From NCBI GenBank assembly GCA_051001995.1, contig JBPCMT010000064.1, positions 1-24,728 of the forward strand: 24,728 bases of DNA, given 5' to 3'. Under the pieces are notes generated by a model. It was given only the letters and a program-made list of their open reading frames with translations, made no database searches and was not told the origin of the DNA. This document shows, in pieces, positions 7,140-15,114 of the stretch (its first letter is position 1; each line of letters begins with the position of its first letter). Both the position numbers and the translations under genes were made by a program. Source of the DNA: CAWEHQ01 sp051001995 (GTDB lineage Bacteria > Actinomycetota > Thermoleophilia > Solirubrobacterales > Thermoleophilaceae).

Positions 7140-9194
7140 ATGAACACGGAGTGCCCACAAGATACGCTGGATCGCCTCATGGCGCGACTTGCAGCCTCCG
7201 CGATCGGCGTGGCGTCCAACGGAGGCTCGTTCCTCCCTCTCCCCACGCTTCGCGGCCTGGTAGCGCTGGCCGTGGGCACGGGGCTGCTCGCCGTCGTCGC
7301 GCTGGCCGTCCCCTTGATGTTGCGCATCAGGGGCCGGGCCGCCCTCGTCACGGCCGCTCTCATCACCGCGAGCGCCGAGATAGTGATCGTACTCTCGGCT
7401 CTTTCCGTCCTGAGGGCCCTGACCGCTCCGGGGATCCTCCTGGCCGAGCTTCTGCTTGCGGCTGCGGCGGTGGTCGCATGGAACGCGGTTGGCCGTCCGA
7501 TTCCTCGCGGGCCGTGGCGCCTTCCCGGCCTCTCGACGATCCTCGGTTGCGTGCGCGCGCACCGGGCAGTCGCAACAGCCGCCGCGCTCGCTTGTGCTGC
7601 GCTGGCGGTCCAGTTCGTTCAGGCGCTCGTCATCGCGCCCAACAGTCTGGACTCGATGACCTATCACCTCTCGCGTATCGCCTACTGGCTGCAGTACGAC
7701 AGTGCACTCCACTTTCCCGGCGGGACCGTTCGTCAGCTGTTGTCCCCACCCAACGGTGAGTTGCTTCAAGCCTGGACGATGGCGCTGGCCGGCGTCGATC
7801 TCTTCGCGCAGCTCGTTCAGTGGTCGATCCTCATCGGCATCGGCCTGCTCGTGTTCCTCGGAGCTCGCCTGCTCGACCTCTCTCGCCCCGCCGCGCTCTT
7901 CGCCGCCTCGCTCTACGTCGTCCTACCGCAGCCGATCCTGCAGAGCTCGTCCACGCACAACGACCTGATCGTCGCCTTCTTCGTCGCTGCTACGGCCGTC
8001 TTCGGCGTGCGAGGCATACGCGATCGCTCGCGCGGAGACCTGGTGATCGGGGGGATGGCCGCCGGGCTTGCCTTCGGGACCAAGGGCACTGCGCTCTTAG
8101 CGGTCCCCGCCCTCGGCCTGCTGGTGTGCGCCGCCCTATGGGCCTTTCGCCCGCCCCCGCGCCTTGTGGCCTTCGGCGCGGGCTGTGCCGCGGTCGGTGC
8201 TCTGGCCTTCGCGTCGTTCGGTTACGGGCAGAATTTCGTCAACGAAGGCACTCTCTTCGGCTCGATCAGTCGGATCACGGACCGCGAGAGCCCGCTGCCC
8301 GCGAACACTCTCCGAGTGGCTTGGCATGTCGTCGACTTGCCGGGGATCCAACTGGGGCCGCTCAAGACGGCACCTCAGCGGCCGCTCGAGGCTGTGTTCG
8401 GAGATATGCGGGTTCCACCGTGCCCGACGTGCCAGGGTTTTCGCGCGTCGAGATGGTTCGCCTTCCGAGTCGACACCGAGGTCAACGAGGACTCGACCGG
8501 CCTTGGACCGGTCGGTCTGCTGTTGTTCGCGCCGCTGGTCATAGCGGTACTGCTCATTCGCCGCGTCCCTCGACCACGCCGTCTGCTCGCGCTGACGGCG
8601 GTTGTCTCTCTTGTCACCTACGCCTATGTCCTCGAATGGGGGCCCTGGAACCCTCGGCACGCCAACCCACTCATCGTGCTGGCCGCTCCTCTCCTCGGAC
8701 TGCTCGCCCTGCGATCCCGGCTCGCGTGGGTTGCGGTCGGCGTGTCGCTCGTTGGCTTGGTGCCTTCTCTCCTCAAGCAGGTCGAGAGCTCCGTGCTCAG
8801 CGCCAACCCAAGTCAGAAAGCCCTCGGACTCGGGCGCGTCGAGCAGCAGGCGAAGGCTCGTCCCGATGTTGTGAACGTCGTGAACTTCCTGAACCGCCGG
8901 GTACCGGACGGCACGCCGATCGGTCTCGTGGGTGGCGAGGAGACCTTGGACTATCCGCTCTTCGGGGCAAGGCTCGAACAACCTGTGATCCGCTACGGCA
9001 CCTCGCAAGAGGTTACGCGTGAGCGAGCGGAGAAAGACGGCCTGGGCGGAGTCCTCTTCTCGGATGTCGGCCCGCCACCGCGAGGGCTGCCCGCCAGGAA
9101 GGTTCCGTACAGCAGTGCGTGGTGGGTGCCAACCGCGTCGCGGGGAAGGCCGGCACCGGCCCGCCGTTCATCCCTGCGCAACCTCCCAGAGTAG
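7140..9194 (+). CDS. GT-C-type integral membrane glycosyltransferase (GT39/GT83-like)
   Basis: A polytopic membrane protein of about 684 residues with roughly ten or more hydrophobic segments. After the first segments, the external loop DSMTYHLSRIAYWLQYDSA carries an Asp and the Tyr-His...Arg pattern seen in bacterial GT-C enzymes, which use polyprenyl-phosphate-linked sugars. A second motif, SSSTHNDLIVAFFVAATAVF, lies near residue 280. The C-terminal 150 residues are mostly soluble and probably external. I infer that it adds a side sugar to the glycan on the outer face of the membrane. The GT2 enzyme at 11041-11873 could supply the polyprenyl-linked donor. The start may instead be the ATG at 7179, which would widen the divergent gap to 66 bp. 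Its 3' end overlaps the convergent gene at 9168 by 27 bp. Confidence 0.72.
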   Translation: MNTECPQDTLDRLMARLAASAIGVASNGGSFLPLPTLRGLVALAVGTGLLAVVALAVPLMLRIRGRAALVTAALITASAEIVIVLSALSVLRALTAPGILLAELLLAAAAVVAWNAVGRPIPRGPWRLPGLSTILGCVRAHRAVATAAALACAALAVQFVQALVIAPNSLDSMTYHLSRIAYWLQYDSALHFPGGTVRQLLSPPNGELLQAWTMALAGVDLFAQLVQWSILIGIGLLVFLGARLLDLSRPAALFAASLYVVLPQPILQSSSTHNDLIVAFFVAATAVFGVRGIRDRSRGDLVIGGMAAGLAFGTKGTALLAVPALGLLVCAALWAFRPPPRLVAFGAGCAAVGALAFASFGYGQNFVNEGTLFGSISRITDRESPLPANTLRVAWHVVDLPGIQLGPLKTAPQRPLEAVFGDMRVPPCPTCQGFRASRWFAFRVDTEVNEDSTGLGPVGLLLFAPLVIAVLLIRRVPRPRRLLALTAVVSLVTYAYVLEWGPWNPRHANPLIVLAAPLLGLLALRSRLAWVAVGVSLVGLVPSLLKQVESSVLSANPSQKALGLGRVEQQAKARPDVVNVVNFLNRRVPDGTPIGLVGGEETLDYPLFGARLEQPVIRYGTSQEVTRERAEKDGLGGVLFSDVGPPPRGLPARKVPYSSAWWVPTASRGRPAPARRSSLRNLPE

Positions 9195-10229
9195 TTCGCC
9201 CAGCCGCTGCGTCTGCCGCCCTGCCTCGTATCGCTGCTCGACCGTTCGCCGCCCGGCGGCTCCGAGCGACGCTCGGAGCTCGACGTCCTCGACGAGACGA
9301 GAGAGCTGCCGCACCCAGTCGCGATCCGTCGCGGCGTGGAGCCCATCGACTTCATCATCGACGACCGCGAGGTTGTGCCCGACCGGCGAGCAGACCACCG
9401 GCAAGCCGGCGGCCATGTACTCCTTGATCTTGTAGGCCTCCTTCGCGCGGTTGTATTCGCTGTCCTCGAGCGGCATCACGCCGATGTCAAAGTCCTCGAA
9501 GAGGCTGAACTCCCGCTCCGGCACCCAGCGTTCCCACTCGAGCAACCCTTCGAGCTCAGGGACCTCGAACGGGTCGCGACTGACCACGCGGACGCGGGCG
9601 CGACCGTCGCCACACACCTCGCGCAGAGCCGCGGCGATCGGGCCCATATGATGCTCGGGGAAGGTGCCGGTGTAGCCGATGACGACGGGACGTCGGTCGT
9701 GATGGCGCTTTGGCCTGTACCGCGATGTCTCGACCCAGCCGTCGAGCCGTTTCACCCGTCCGCCGGCTGCGCGAGCGAAGGCGGCGATGTCCGCATTGCC
9801 GGTGAGCACCACGTCGGCGTGGCGACAGCGCTGGGCGATCCGCTCACTGGGAGCCACCGCGTACAGGGCATCATCGAGGTGGTAGACGAGCCGACGCCCG
9901 AGCAGGCGCCGGCCGATCAGCCACAGCGCCGCCTCGAGCACGGGCCGCGAGTGATAGCGCAGGAGCCCGCGCTGCACGAAGATCACGTTGCAGGCAAGGG
10001 CGCGCGGCAGCTGGGTGAGACGCGCCGGCAGCACGATGGCGTACCAGTAGAGTGCGGCAAGGAGTGGCCGCAGACGGCGGCGCGGTGATCGAAGACGGTG
10101 GAAAACCGCCGGTGAGGAGGGTGGAAAGCTCTCACCCTCGATGCCCTGTTCGCACAGCCGTGGGAGCGGACGCACGCAGAAGATCCGCGTGGCCGCGTTG
10201 TCCGCCGGCATCAGGCCGAAGAAGGCCAC
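9168..10229 (-). CDS. GT4-like glycosyltransferase
   Basis: A predicted GT-B glycosyltransferase of about 353 residues. It begins VAFFGLMPADNAATRIFCV. A conserved segment, GRRLVYHLDDALYAVAP, lies in the middle, where this subgroup reads YDxDDA/YHLDDA. A membrane-associating hydrophobic stretch, LLAALYWYAIVLPARL, precedes it. The C-terminal donor domain starts at VVIGYTGTFPEHH and includes DFDIGVMPLEDSEYNRAK and YKIKEYMAAGLPVVCSP, the E-x7-E loop equivalent. I propose the GTG at 10229, since there is no other start between it and the stop of the upstream gene at 10283. The longer frame beyond that is antisense-like. It is the last gene of the minus-strand operon, 53 bp after the methyltransferase. 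Its sugar is unknown. Confidence 0.82.
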   Translation of the reverse strand: MAFFGLMPADNAATRIFCVRPLPRLCEQGIEGESFPPSSPAVFHRLRSPRRRLRPLLAALYWYAIVLPARLTQLPRALACNVIFVQRGLLRYHSRPVLEAALWLIGRRLLGRRLVYHLDDALYAVAPSERIAQRCRHADVVLTGNADIAAFARAAGGRVKRLDGWVETSRYRPKRHHDRRPVVIGYTGTFPEHHMGPIAAALREVCGDGRARVRVVSRDPFEVPELEGLLEWERWVPEREFSLFEDFDIGVMPLEDSEYNRAKEAYKIKEYMAAGLPVVCSPVGHNLAVVDDEVDGLHAATDRDWVRQLSRLVEDVELRASLGAAGRRTVEQRYEAGRQTQRLGELLWEVAQG

Positions 10230-10282
10230 TCGTAGGCCGCGGGGACCGGCGCGGCCCCGACGCGACGCCCGCGCTTTCCGCG

Positions 10283-11044
10283 TCAGGGCTTCTCGGCGAT
10301 CAGGAGGACGTTCTTTCCAAGCGGCGGCCTTAGCCTCGCCTCGAGTCTCCTCGCCGCAGGCACCACGTAGCGATCGTAGGCCGCGACCGCCCTCGGCTCG
10401 AGCTCGCTCGACTTCAAGAGCCGGTACTTCACCCACCACGGAAGGACGCCGAGAAGGTCGAAGTACCGCGAGTCGATAATCCGAAAGCCTGCTCGCTCGC
10501 ACTTGTCGACAAGCTCAGACCTGGTGTAACGACGGTGATGTCCCACCTGCTCGTCAAAGGCGCCGTACAGCGACTGAAGGGCCGGCACGAAGATGAAGAT
10601 CTTTCCCCCTGGGGCGAGAGTCCGATGCACGAGCGCCAACTCTCCGACGTCGTCGGCGATGTGCTCGAGGACGTTGACGTAGATGATCGAGTCCGGAAGG
10701 TCCGACGAGAGGCGCTCGGCCACGTCGCCGAAGGTCGCGCGGTAGGTCTCGACGCGCGTGTCATTGCGACTTCGGATGCGCTCCGCGAGCAACCGGTGCA
10801 TCGCCTCGGAAGGCTCGATCAAGGCGAGCGAGTCGGCCGGGTGGTCGAGCAGGAGGTCGGAGAAGGAACCGCTGCCGGCTCCCACTTCCACCAAGCGTGT
10901 CCCGAGCTGCGGCTTGAGACTCTCGAGGATCCAGCGGTGGTAGTTCTCAGCGAAGGACATCGCCTCGAGGTCTCGGCCGACGTAGACCACTCCCGCGTCC
11001 GTCGCCCCAGCCCCGGGCTGGTCGGTCGCCGCGGGTTGGCTCAC
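10283..11044 (-). CDS. Class I SAM-dependent methyltransferase
   Basis: A soluble SAM-dependent methyltransferase of about 253 residues. The SAM-binding motif is LVEVGAGSGSFSDLLL, with the acidic residue of motif II in LALIEPSE. The post-motif IIYVNVLEHIADD and GGKIFIFVPALQSLYGAFD are typical of Methyltransf_11/23 enzymes that accompany glycosyltransferase 2 genes. I prefer the GTG at 11044, because it overlaps the stop of the frame-restored GT2 gene as GTGA, implying translational coupling. A GTG at 11053 is the alternative. The acceptor is unknown and could be a sugar of the repeat unit. It lies directly downstream of the GT2 gene and upstream of the GT4-like gene. Confidence 0.85.
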   Translation of the reverse strand: MSQPAATDQPGAGATDAGVVYVGRDLEAMSFAENYHRWILESLKPQLGTRLVEVGAGSGSFSDLLLDHPADSLALIEPSEAMHRLLAERIRSRNDTRVETYRATFGDVAERLSSDLPDSIIYVNVLEHIADDVGELALVHRTLAPGGKIFIFVPALQSLYGAFDEQVGHHRRYTRSELVDKCERAGFRIIDSRYFDLLGVLPWWVKYRLLKSSELEPRAVAAYDRYVVPAARRLEARLRPPLGKNVLLIAEKP

Positions 11045-11873
11045 GGGATCCACGCGGTCCGCACGCCCGGGTCGGTCGGCTGGCTCGGGTCGATGCGCTC
11101 GAGCTCGGGCGTGCGGCGGTAGACGACCGCAGGCCGCAGAAGAGATTGAACCGAACGGTGAACCAGAAGGCCTGCAGGCCGTCCTTCAAGCCGATCTCCT
11201 TGCCCTCTTCGTAGGTACGACCGTAGTAGCTGATCGGCACCTCGTAGATCGGACACCGGAGCTTTGCGATCTTCGCCGTTACCTCGACTTCGAAGCCGAA
11301 GCCCTGCGAGGTGATGATCATGTTGCGGATGATCTCGCCACGAAACGCTTTGTAGCCGGTCTCCACATCGGTCAGATTCAGGTTGGTCAAGACGTTGGAG
11401 ACGAACGTCAGCGCCTTGTTGGCCAGGTAGTGGTAGAAGTAGAGGACCCGGGTCGCCCGCCGCACCAGGAAGCGCGATCCGTACACCACGTCCGCGCGCC
11501 CGCTGAGGATCGGCTCTATCACCGCTGGGATCTCGTTGGCGTCGTACTCGAAGTCGGCATCTTGGACGATCATGTCACCCGTCGTAAGGGCGAACCCGGT
11601 CCGCAGCGCCTCGGTCTTGCCGGCGTTGCGCTCGTGACGGACGTAGTGCACCCGGGGGTCGCTCTCGGCCAGCTCCCGTCCGATCTCCCCGGTGCGGTCG
11701 GTCGAGGCGTCGTCGACGATGATCGTTTCGCGGTGGCTCGAGAGGGTTGCCACCTTGCGCACCACCTCGGCGAGCGTCGCCTCCTCGTTATGGGCCGGAA
11801 CCACCACTGAGAGGGTCCCGCGGCTGCCGTCAGCACTCGTCTCGAGCGCATAAGGCGGAGAGGCACCGCTCAC
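11041..11873 (-). CDS. GT2 glycosyltransferase, DPM1-like (polyprenyl-phosphate sugar synthase), with apparent frameshift
   Basis: A GT-A fold family 2 enzyme of the DPM1/polyprenyl-phosphate mannosyl- or glucosyltransferase type. SVVVPAHNEEATLAEVV opens the domain, followed by IIVDDASTDRTGE, the metal-binding QDADFEYD and VVYGSRFLVRR, then FEVEVTAKIA. The start is the GTG at 11873, overlapping the previous stop as GTGA. After VRFNLF (about 11139) the literal frame turns into low-complexity Ser/Arg/Pro sequence to 10947. The neighbouring frame continues sensibly as LRPAVVYRRTPELERIDPSQ and stops at 11041, making a GTGA overlap with the next gene. Restoring one missing base gives about 277 residues. 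I therefore place the natural end at 11041. The product would make a polyprenyl-linked sugar for a GT-C enzyme, or add a sugar directly. The catalytic core lies before the shift and is intact. Confidence 0.85.
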
Positions 11874-12874
11874 GATGCTGGACGCCTCACCGGTCGAGCC
11901 TCGAACTCGATACAGCTCGACCACCCGACGAGGACAAGGACGGTTCCCAAGGGGAAGAGCACGTAGTAGAGGAGACGGTTCATCCTGAAATCACCGGGCC
12001 GGCTGCGGAGCGCGTTGACGACATGCTGAACCGATCCGCTCAGCGTCATGCCTTGCAGCTGAGGTCGAGAGCCCACGACCTTGTACCCAGCCTCCTCGAG
12101 CATCCGGCGGAGCGTCGCGGGGCTGAAGTGGTAGAGGTGTCGAGGGAGGTCCAGAGCGAACCACCACCGACCGAATAGACGTCGCTCCAGGGAGCCGAAG
12201 TTCGGGCAGCGCAGGATGAGCCGTCCGTCGCCGTCGAGCCACCCGTGGATCTTCTCCAGGACCGCCTTGGGATCGTGGAGGTGCTCGATGACGTGCGAGG
12301 CCACGACGAGGTCGAAGGAATCGTCGGGGAACTCGGCCATCTCGGCTGTGGCCACGAGGAGGCGATCGTCCGCGAGACCGGAGTGCCGGGCGGCAAGGCC
12401 GGCCGCCTGCTCGTCGGGCTCCACGCCCCACGCCTGCCAGCCGGCGCGGGCGAGGGCGGCGAGGGCCTCGCCGGTACCGGTTCCGAGGTCGAGGGCGCGG
12501 TCGCCTGTAGGAGACGTGGGGGCTAGCTCGCTCGGCCCCCAACGCGCCTCGTAGAGCCTTCGTGCGGTCTCTCGAACGAGTCTCACCACGCCTCCACGAG
12601 GCTCGGCGCGGGTAAAGGACGCGTACGAGGGCGGATAGGCGAGCGCGATTGATTCGCGGTCCATGCGGGGGTTGGTCTGTCCCAGTCCGCAGCCGCGACA
12701 CCGCACGAGCTGGTGGTCCCCCGAGAATCCGTGCAGCCGGTCGGGGCAGTGCCGGTAGACGACGCCGAAACGCGTGCCGCCACAGAGGTTGCAGGCCACG
12801 CGCTCCCTGCGGTCGAGCGCGGGCTGCGTGCCGGCGCGGGTGCTGAGCCCGTCGAGTGGTCGCTCGAGCGTCAT
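11870..12874 (-). CDS. Class I SAM methyltransferase with N-terminal zinc ribbon and C-terminal hydrophobic segment
   Basis: A 334-residue protein. The N-terminus has two Cys pairs, CNLC (28-31) and CRGC (59-62), forming a probable zinc ribbon seen in many sugar-cluster methyltransferases. The SAM-binding motif is ALDLGTGTG (127-135), with WGVEPDEQA as the acidic motif and VVASHVIEHLHDP as the post-motif. GWLDGDGRLILRCPNFGS follows. DLPRHLYHFSPATLRRMLEE is typical of the C-methyltransferase/Methyltransf_23 group. The hydrophobic stretch LLYYVLFPLGTVLVLVG near the C-terminus suggests a membrane-attached enzyme acting on the lipid-linked intermediate (inference). It starts at an ATG (12874) and its stop overlaps the next start as GTGA. 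The target atom is unknown. Confidence 0.85.
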   Translation of the reverse strand: MTLERPLDGLSTRAGTQPALDRRERVACNLCGGTRFGVVYRHCPDRLHGFSGDHQLVRCRGCGLGQTNPRMDRESIALAYPPSYASFTRAEPRGGVVRLVRETARRLYEARWGPSELAPTSPTGDRALDLGTGTGEALAALARAGWQAWGVEPDEQAAGLAARHSGLADDRLLVATAEMAEFPDDSFDLVVASHVIEHLHDPKAVLEKIHGWLDGDGRLILRCPNFGSLERRLFGRWWFALDLPRHLYHFSPATLRRMLEEAGYKVVGSRPQLQGMTLSGSVQHVVNALRSRPGDFRMNRLLYYVLFPLGTVLVLVGWSSCIEFEARPVRRPAS

Positions 12875-12950
12875 AAGCTCGTGTTCGCCGGTCTGCGCCG
12901 TCGGGTGGTCGGGCGCAGCGGCGGCCCGGTCGATGGAGCTGACTCTTGTG

Positions 12951-14300
12951 TCATGTCGAGCTTTGGTGACCGAGCGGCGAAGCGTCGATGTCCGCAGCCG
13001 ATTGAGGGAGCGGGGATGCGGTCGCCGGGCCCTCCGCTGAGTTGATCGTTGCCGTGCCGCGCCGATCGCCGATCACGACACCGGCGGCGAGCGTAGCAAG
13101 GCTCACCGCCGAGGCGAGGACCAGCGCGAGTGCCACTCCGGCGGCGCCGGAGCTCGCCGCCAGGAGTACGACGGATGGCACGAGGACCACCCAGGACACG
13201 ACCTCGGCGACGCTCCCCAGGCCAGCGTAGCCGGCGCCGCGAGCCGCGTCCGTCAGGATGCGACGCGCACTGAGCAGGAGGGCACTTACGAGCAGTATCC
13301 GGGTGAGGCCTACCGCGTCGGCGAAGGCCGCACCGAAGAGCAGCGGCACGAGCCAATCGGCGAGCACCCAGATCACGGCCACGGTCACGGCACTGAACGC
13401 AACCGTGCCCGAGAAGAACGCCCACATGCTCCTTCGCGCTTCGGCCGGCGTCTTCTTCTCGGCCACCGTCGGGTAGGCGACGACCCCCACGCTCTGGGCA
13501 ATGAACCGTGGCAGGTTGGTGAAGGCCAACCCCGTGACGTAGAGCCCGAGCGCCACCGGAGACAGGAAGAGGCCGACCACGACTTGATCGATCCGGAAGC
13601 TGTCCACCGGGGACACCCAACCCACGAAGCTCTTGCTTGCGAAGCGCACCAGCTCGCGCCGTGGAGGAGCAGCGGCCGGGGGGCCGGAGGGCAACCCTCG
13701 CGCGGTGACCAGCGCGGCGACCACGGCCCCAAGCAGGTAGGTCACGGACCAGCTCGCGGCGATGGCTTCGATGTCGGCCCCGCCAGTGGCGAAGATCGCC
13801 AGGACGGCTACTCCGTAGGAGATGAAGGGCACGAGCCGGCAGAGGTTGAAGGCTCGATACCGTGCCTGCCCCTGCAGTATGCCGAGGGCGTAGTAGTGAC
13901 ATAGGACCACGGGACCCACTACCAGGGTCAGGAACGCGGCGCGACTTGCCGAAGGCTCACCGTCGGCAAACACGGCGACCACGAGACCGGCGTGGACTGC
14001 GAGCAGCAACACCGCCTGTGCGGCAGCGAGTGGGGCGAGCGATCTGGTCAGTGGCCCGGCGATCTCCCTGGCCCGGGAGATGAAGTAGGTCGCGGAGAGA
14101 GGGAGTCCGAGCCCGATCAGCTGCGCGAGAGCGAGCGGGAACACCATCATCAGGGCGAGCTGGCCGCGGTCCTCCGGGCCCAGCATCCGAGCGACGAGGA
14201 CCCCGCTGACGACGAGGGTGGCTTGGAGGAGGAGGCCGGTGGCGACCGCCCCGATGGTGGCCCCGGAGCGTGGAAGGCTCAGTCGAGACCGGAGGGTCAC
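12951..14300 (-). CDS. wzx: Wzx-type polysaccharide flippase (MOP/MVF superfamily)
   Basis: A 449-residue polytopic membrane protein with about a dozen hydrophobic helices, matching Wzx/polysaccharide exporters that flip undecaprenyl-linked repeat units to the outer face. The N-terminus reads ATGLLLQATLVVSGVLVARM and then LGPEDRGQLALMMV, the characteristic early motif of this superfamily (GxxxRGxxA). SPVDSFRIDQVVVGLFLSP in the middle corresponds to the start of the second half-bundle. The C-terminal 40 residues are hydrophilic. It starts at a GTG (14300), 55 bp after the Wzz-like gene, and is followed after 76 bp by the zinc-ribbon methyltransferase. It is the only flippase in the window. Confidence 0.9.
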   Translation of the reverse strand: MTLRSRLSLPRSGATIGAVATGLLLQATLVVSGVLVARMLGPEDRGQLALMMVFPLALAQLIGLGLPLSATYFISRAREIAGPLTRSLAPLAAAQAVLLLAVHAGLVVAVFADGEPSASRAAFLTLVVGPVVLCHYYALGILQGQARYRAFNLCRLVPFISYGVAVLAIFATGGADIEAIAASWSVTYLLGAVVAALVTARGLPSGPPAAAPPRRELVRFASKSFVGWVSPVDSFRIDQVVVGLFLSPVALGLYVTGLAFTNLPRFIAQSVGVVAYPTVAEKKTPAEARRSMWAFFSGTVAFSAVTVAVIWVLADWLVPLLFGAAFADAVGLTRILLVSALLLSARRILTDAARGAGYAGLGSVAEVVSWVVLVPSVVLLAASSGAAGVALALVLASAVSLATLAAGVVIGDRRGTATINSAEGPATASPLPQSAADIDASPLGHQSST

Positions 14301-14355
14301 CGTCGGTCCCGGGAGGCTTTGAACCTATGCCGCACCGCTACAGGGGCTCCTCCGT

Positions 14356-15108
14356 TCAGGAGGACGGTCCCGTCAGGGTCTGTGATCGGCCTCGAGATGG
14401 GGGCCCGTCGAAATGCTCGCTCGAGGGGTCGTCCGCGTCTGAGTCCGACGGCGTCCGCCGCATGACGCTCCCCACCGCCAAGGCCAGAAGAAGCCCTCCG
14501 ACCGTGGCCAAGAGACCGCTGAGGAGAGCGACGCGAGAGGTGGGAGCGGCGCGCGTCTGCGCGTACTGGACGAGCACAGGGTTGCGTCCAGCCCTCACCT
14601 CGGCAAGGAAGTCGTCAAGCAACCGCTGCTCTTGTCGGAGACTGGAACGGCGGACGTCGGACAGGTTGCCCTGACCGCGTCCGGACAGCACGAACCGGAG
14701 GTATCGTTGGGCCTCGACCGTCCGTTCGACAAGCTGTAGGCGGCTGTCGGAGATCAGCTCGCGCGTGTAGGCGTTGGCGAGCGCCCTTGCCTGTGCGGGG
14801 ATGGCTGCCGTCGCAGTGATGGCAATGACCCTGGTCGTCGGGTCCGTCGACAGGCGCACCGAGCGAAAGATCGTTCGTGGGTCCCGGTTGAGTCTGCGGG
14901 CGACAGCACGACCAACACGCGCCCGGTCGACGAGCCTTTCCGCCGCCCCGAGACCGGTTCCGAGCGGCCCCTCGAAGGGCTCGTAGCGTACGAGCGCCGT
15001 CGCCGCATCGAATCCCGCGGGCTCCGCCGCGAACGAGACGGCCACCGCTGTGGCGGCGGCGAGCGCGACAAATGCGAGTGCGGCCGTTAACCGCGTGGTC
15101 CAACGCAC
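14356..15108 (-). CDS. wzz: Wzz-like chain-length determinant without kinase domain
   Basis: This 250-residue protein has a transmembrane helix at about 8-27 (AALAFVALAAATAVAVSFAA), an extracytoplasmic domain, and a second helix near 193-213 (LLSGLLATVGGLLLALAVGS) followed by a short basic, disordered tail. That is the Wzz/polysaccharide co-polymerase layout. The middle region, with ITATAAIPAQARALANAYTR followed by a long predicted helix (about 125-165), matches the core and coiled-coil part of the family. There is no Walker ATPase or BY-kinase domain, and no partner kinase is visible in the window. It would set polymer length together with the Wzy protein encoded 6 bp upstream. The start is the GTG at 15108. 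The sequence is divergent, so the call rests on topology, helix pattern and neighbours. Confidence 0.75.
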   Translation of the reverse strand: MRWTTRLTAALAFVALAAATAVAVSFAAEPAGFDAATALVRYEPFEGPLGTGLGAAERLVDRARVGRAVARRLNRDPRTIFRSVRLSTDPTTRVIAITATAAIPAQARALANAYTRELISDSRLQLVERTVEAQRYLRFVLSGRGQGNLSDVRRSSLRQEQRLLDDFLAEVRAGRNPVLVQYAQTRAAPTSRVALLSGLLATVGGLLLALAVGSVMRRTPSDSDADDPSSEHFDGPPSRGRSQTLTGPSS

Positions 15109-15114
15109 GCCTCG

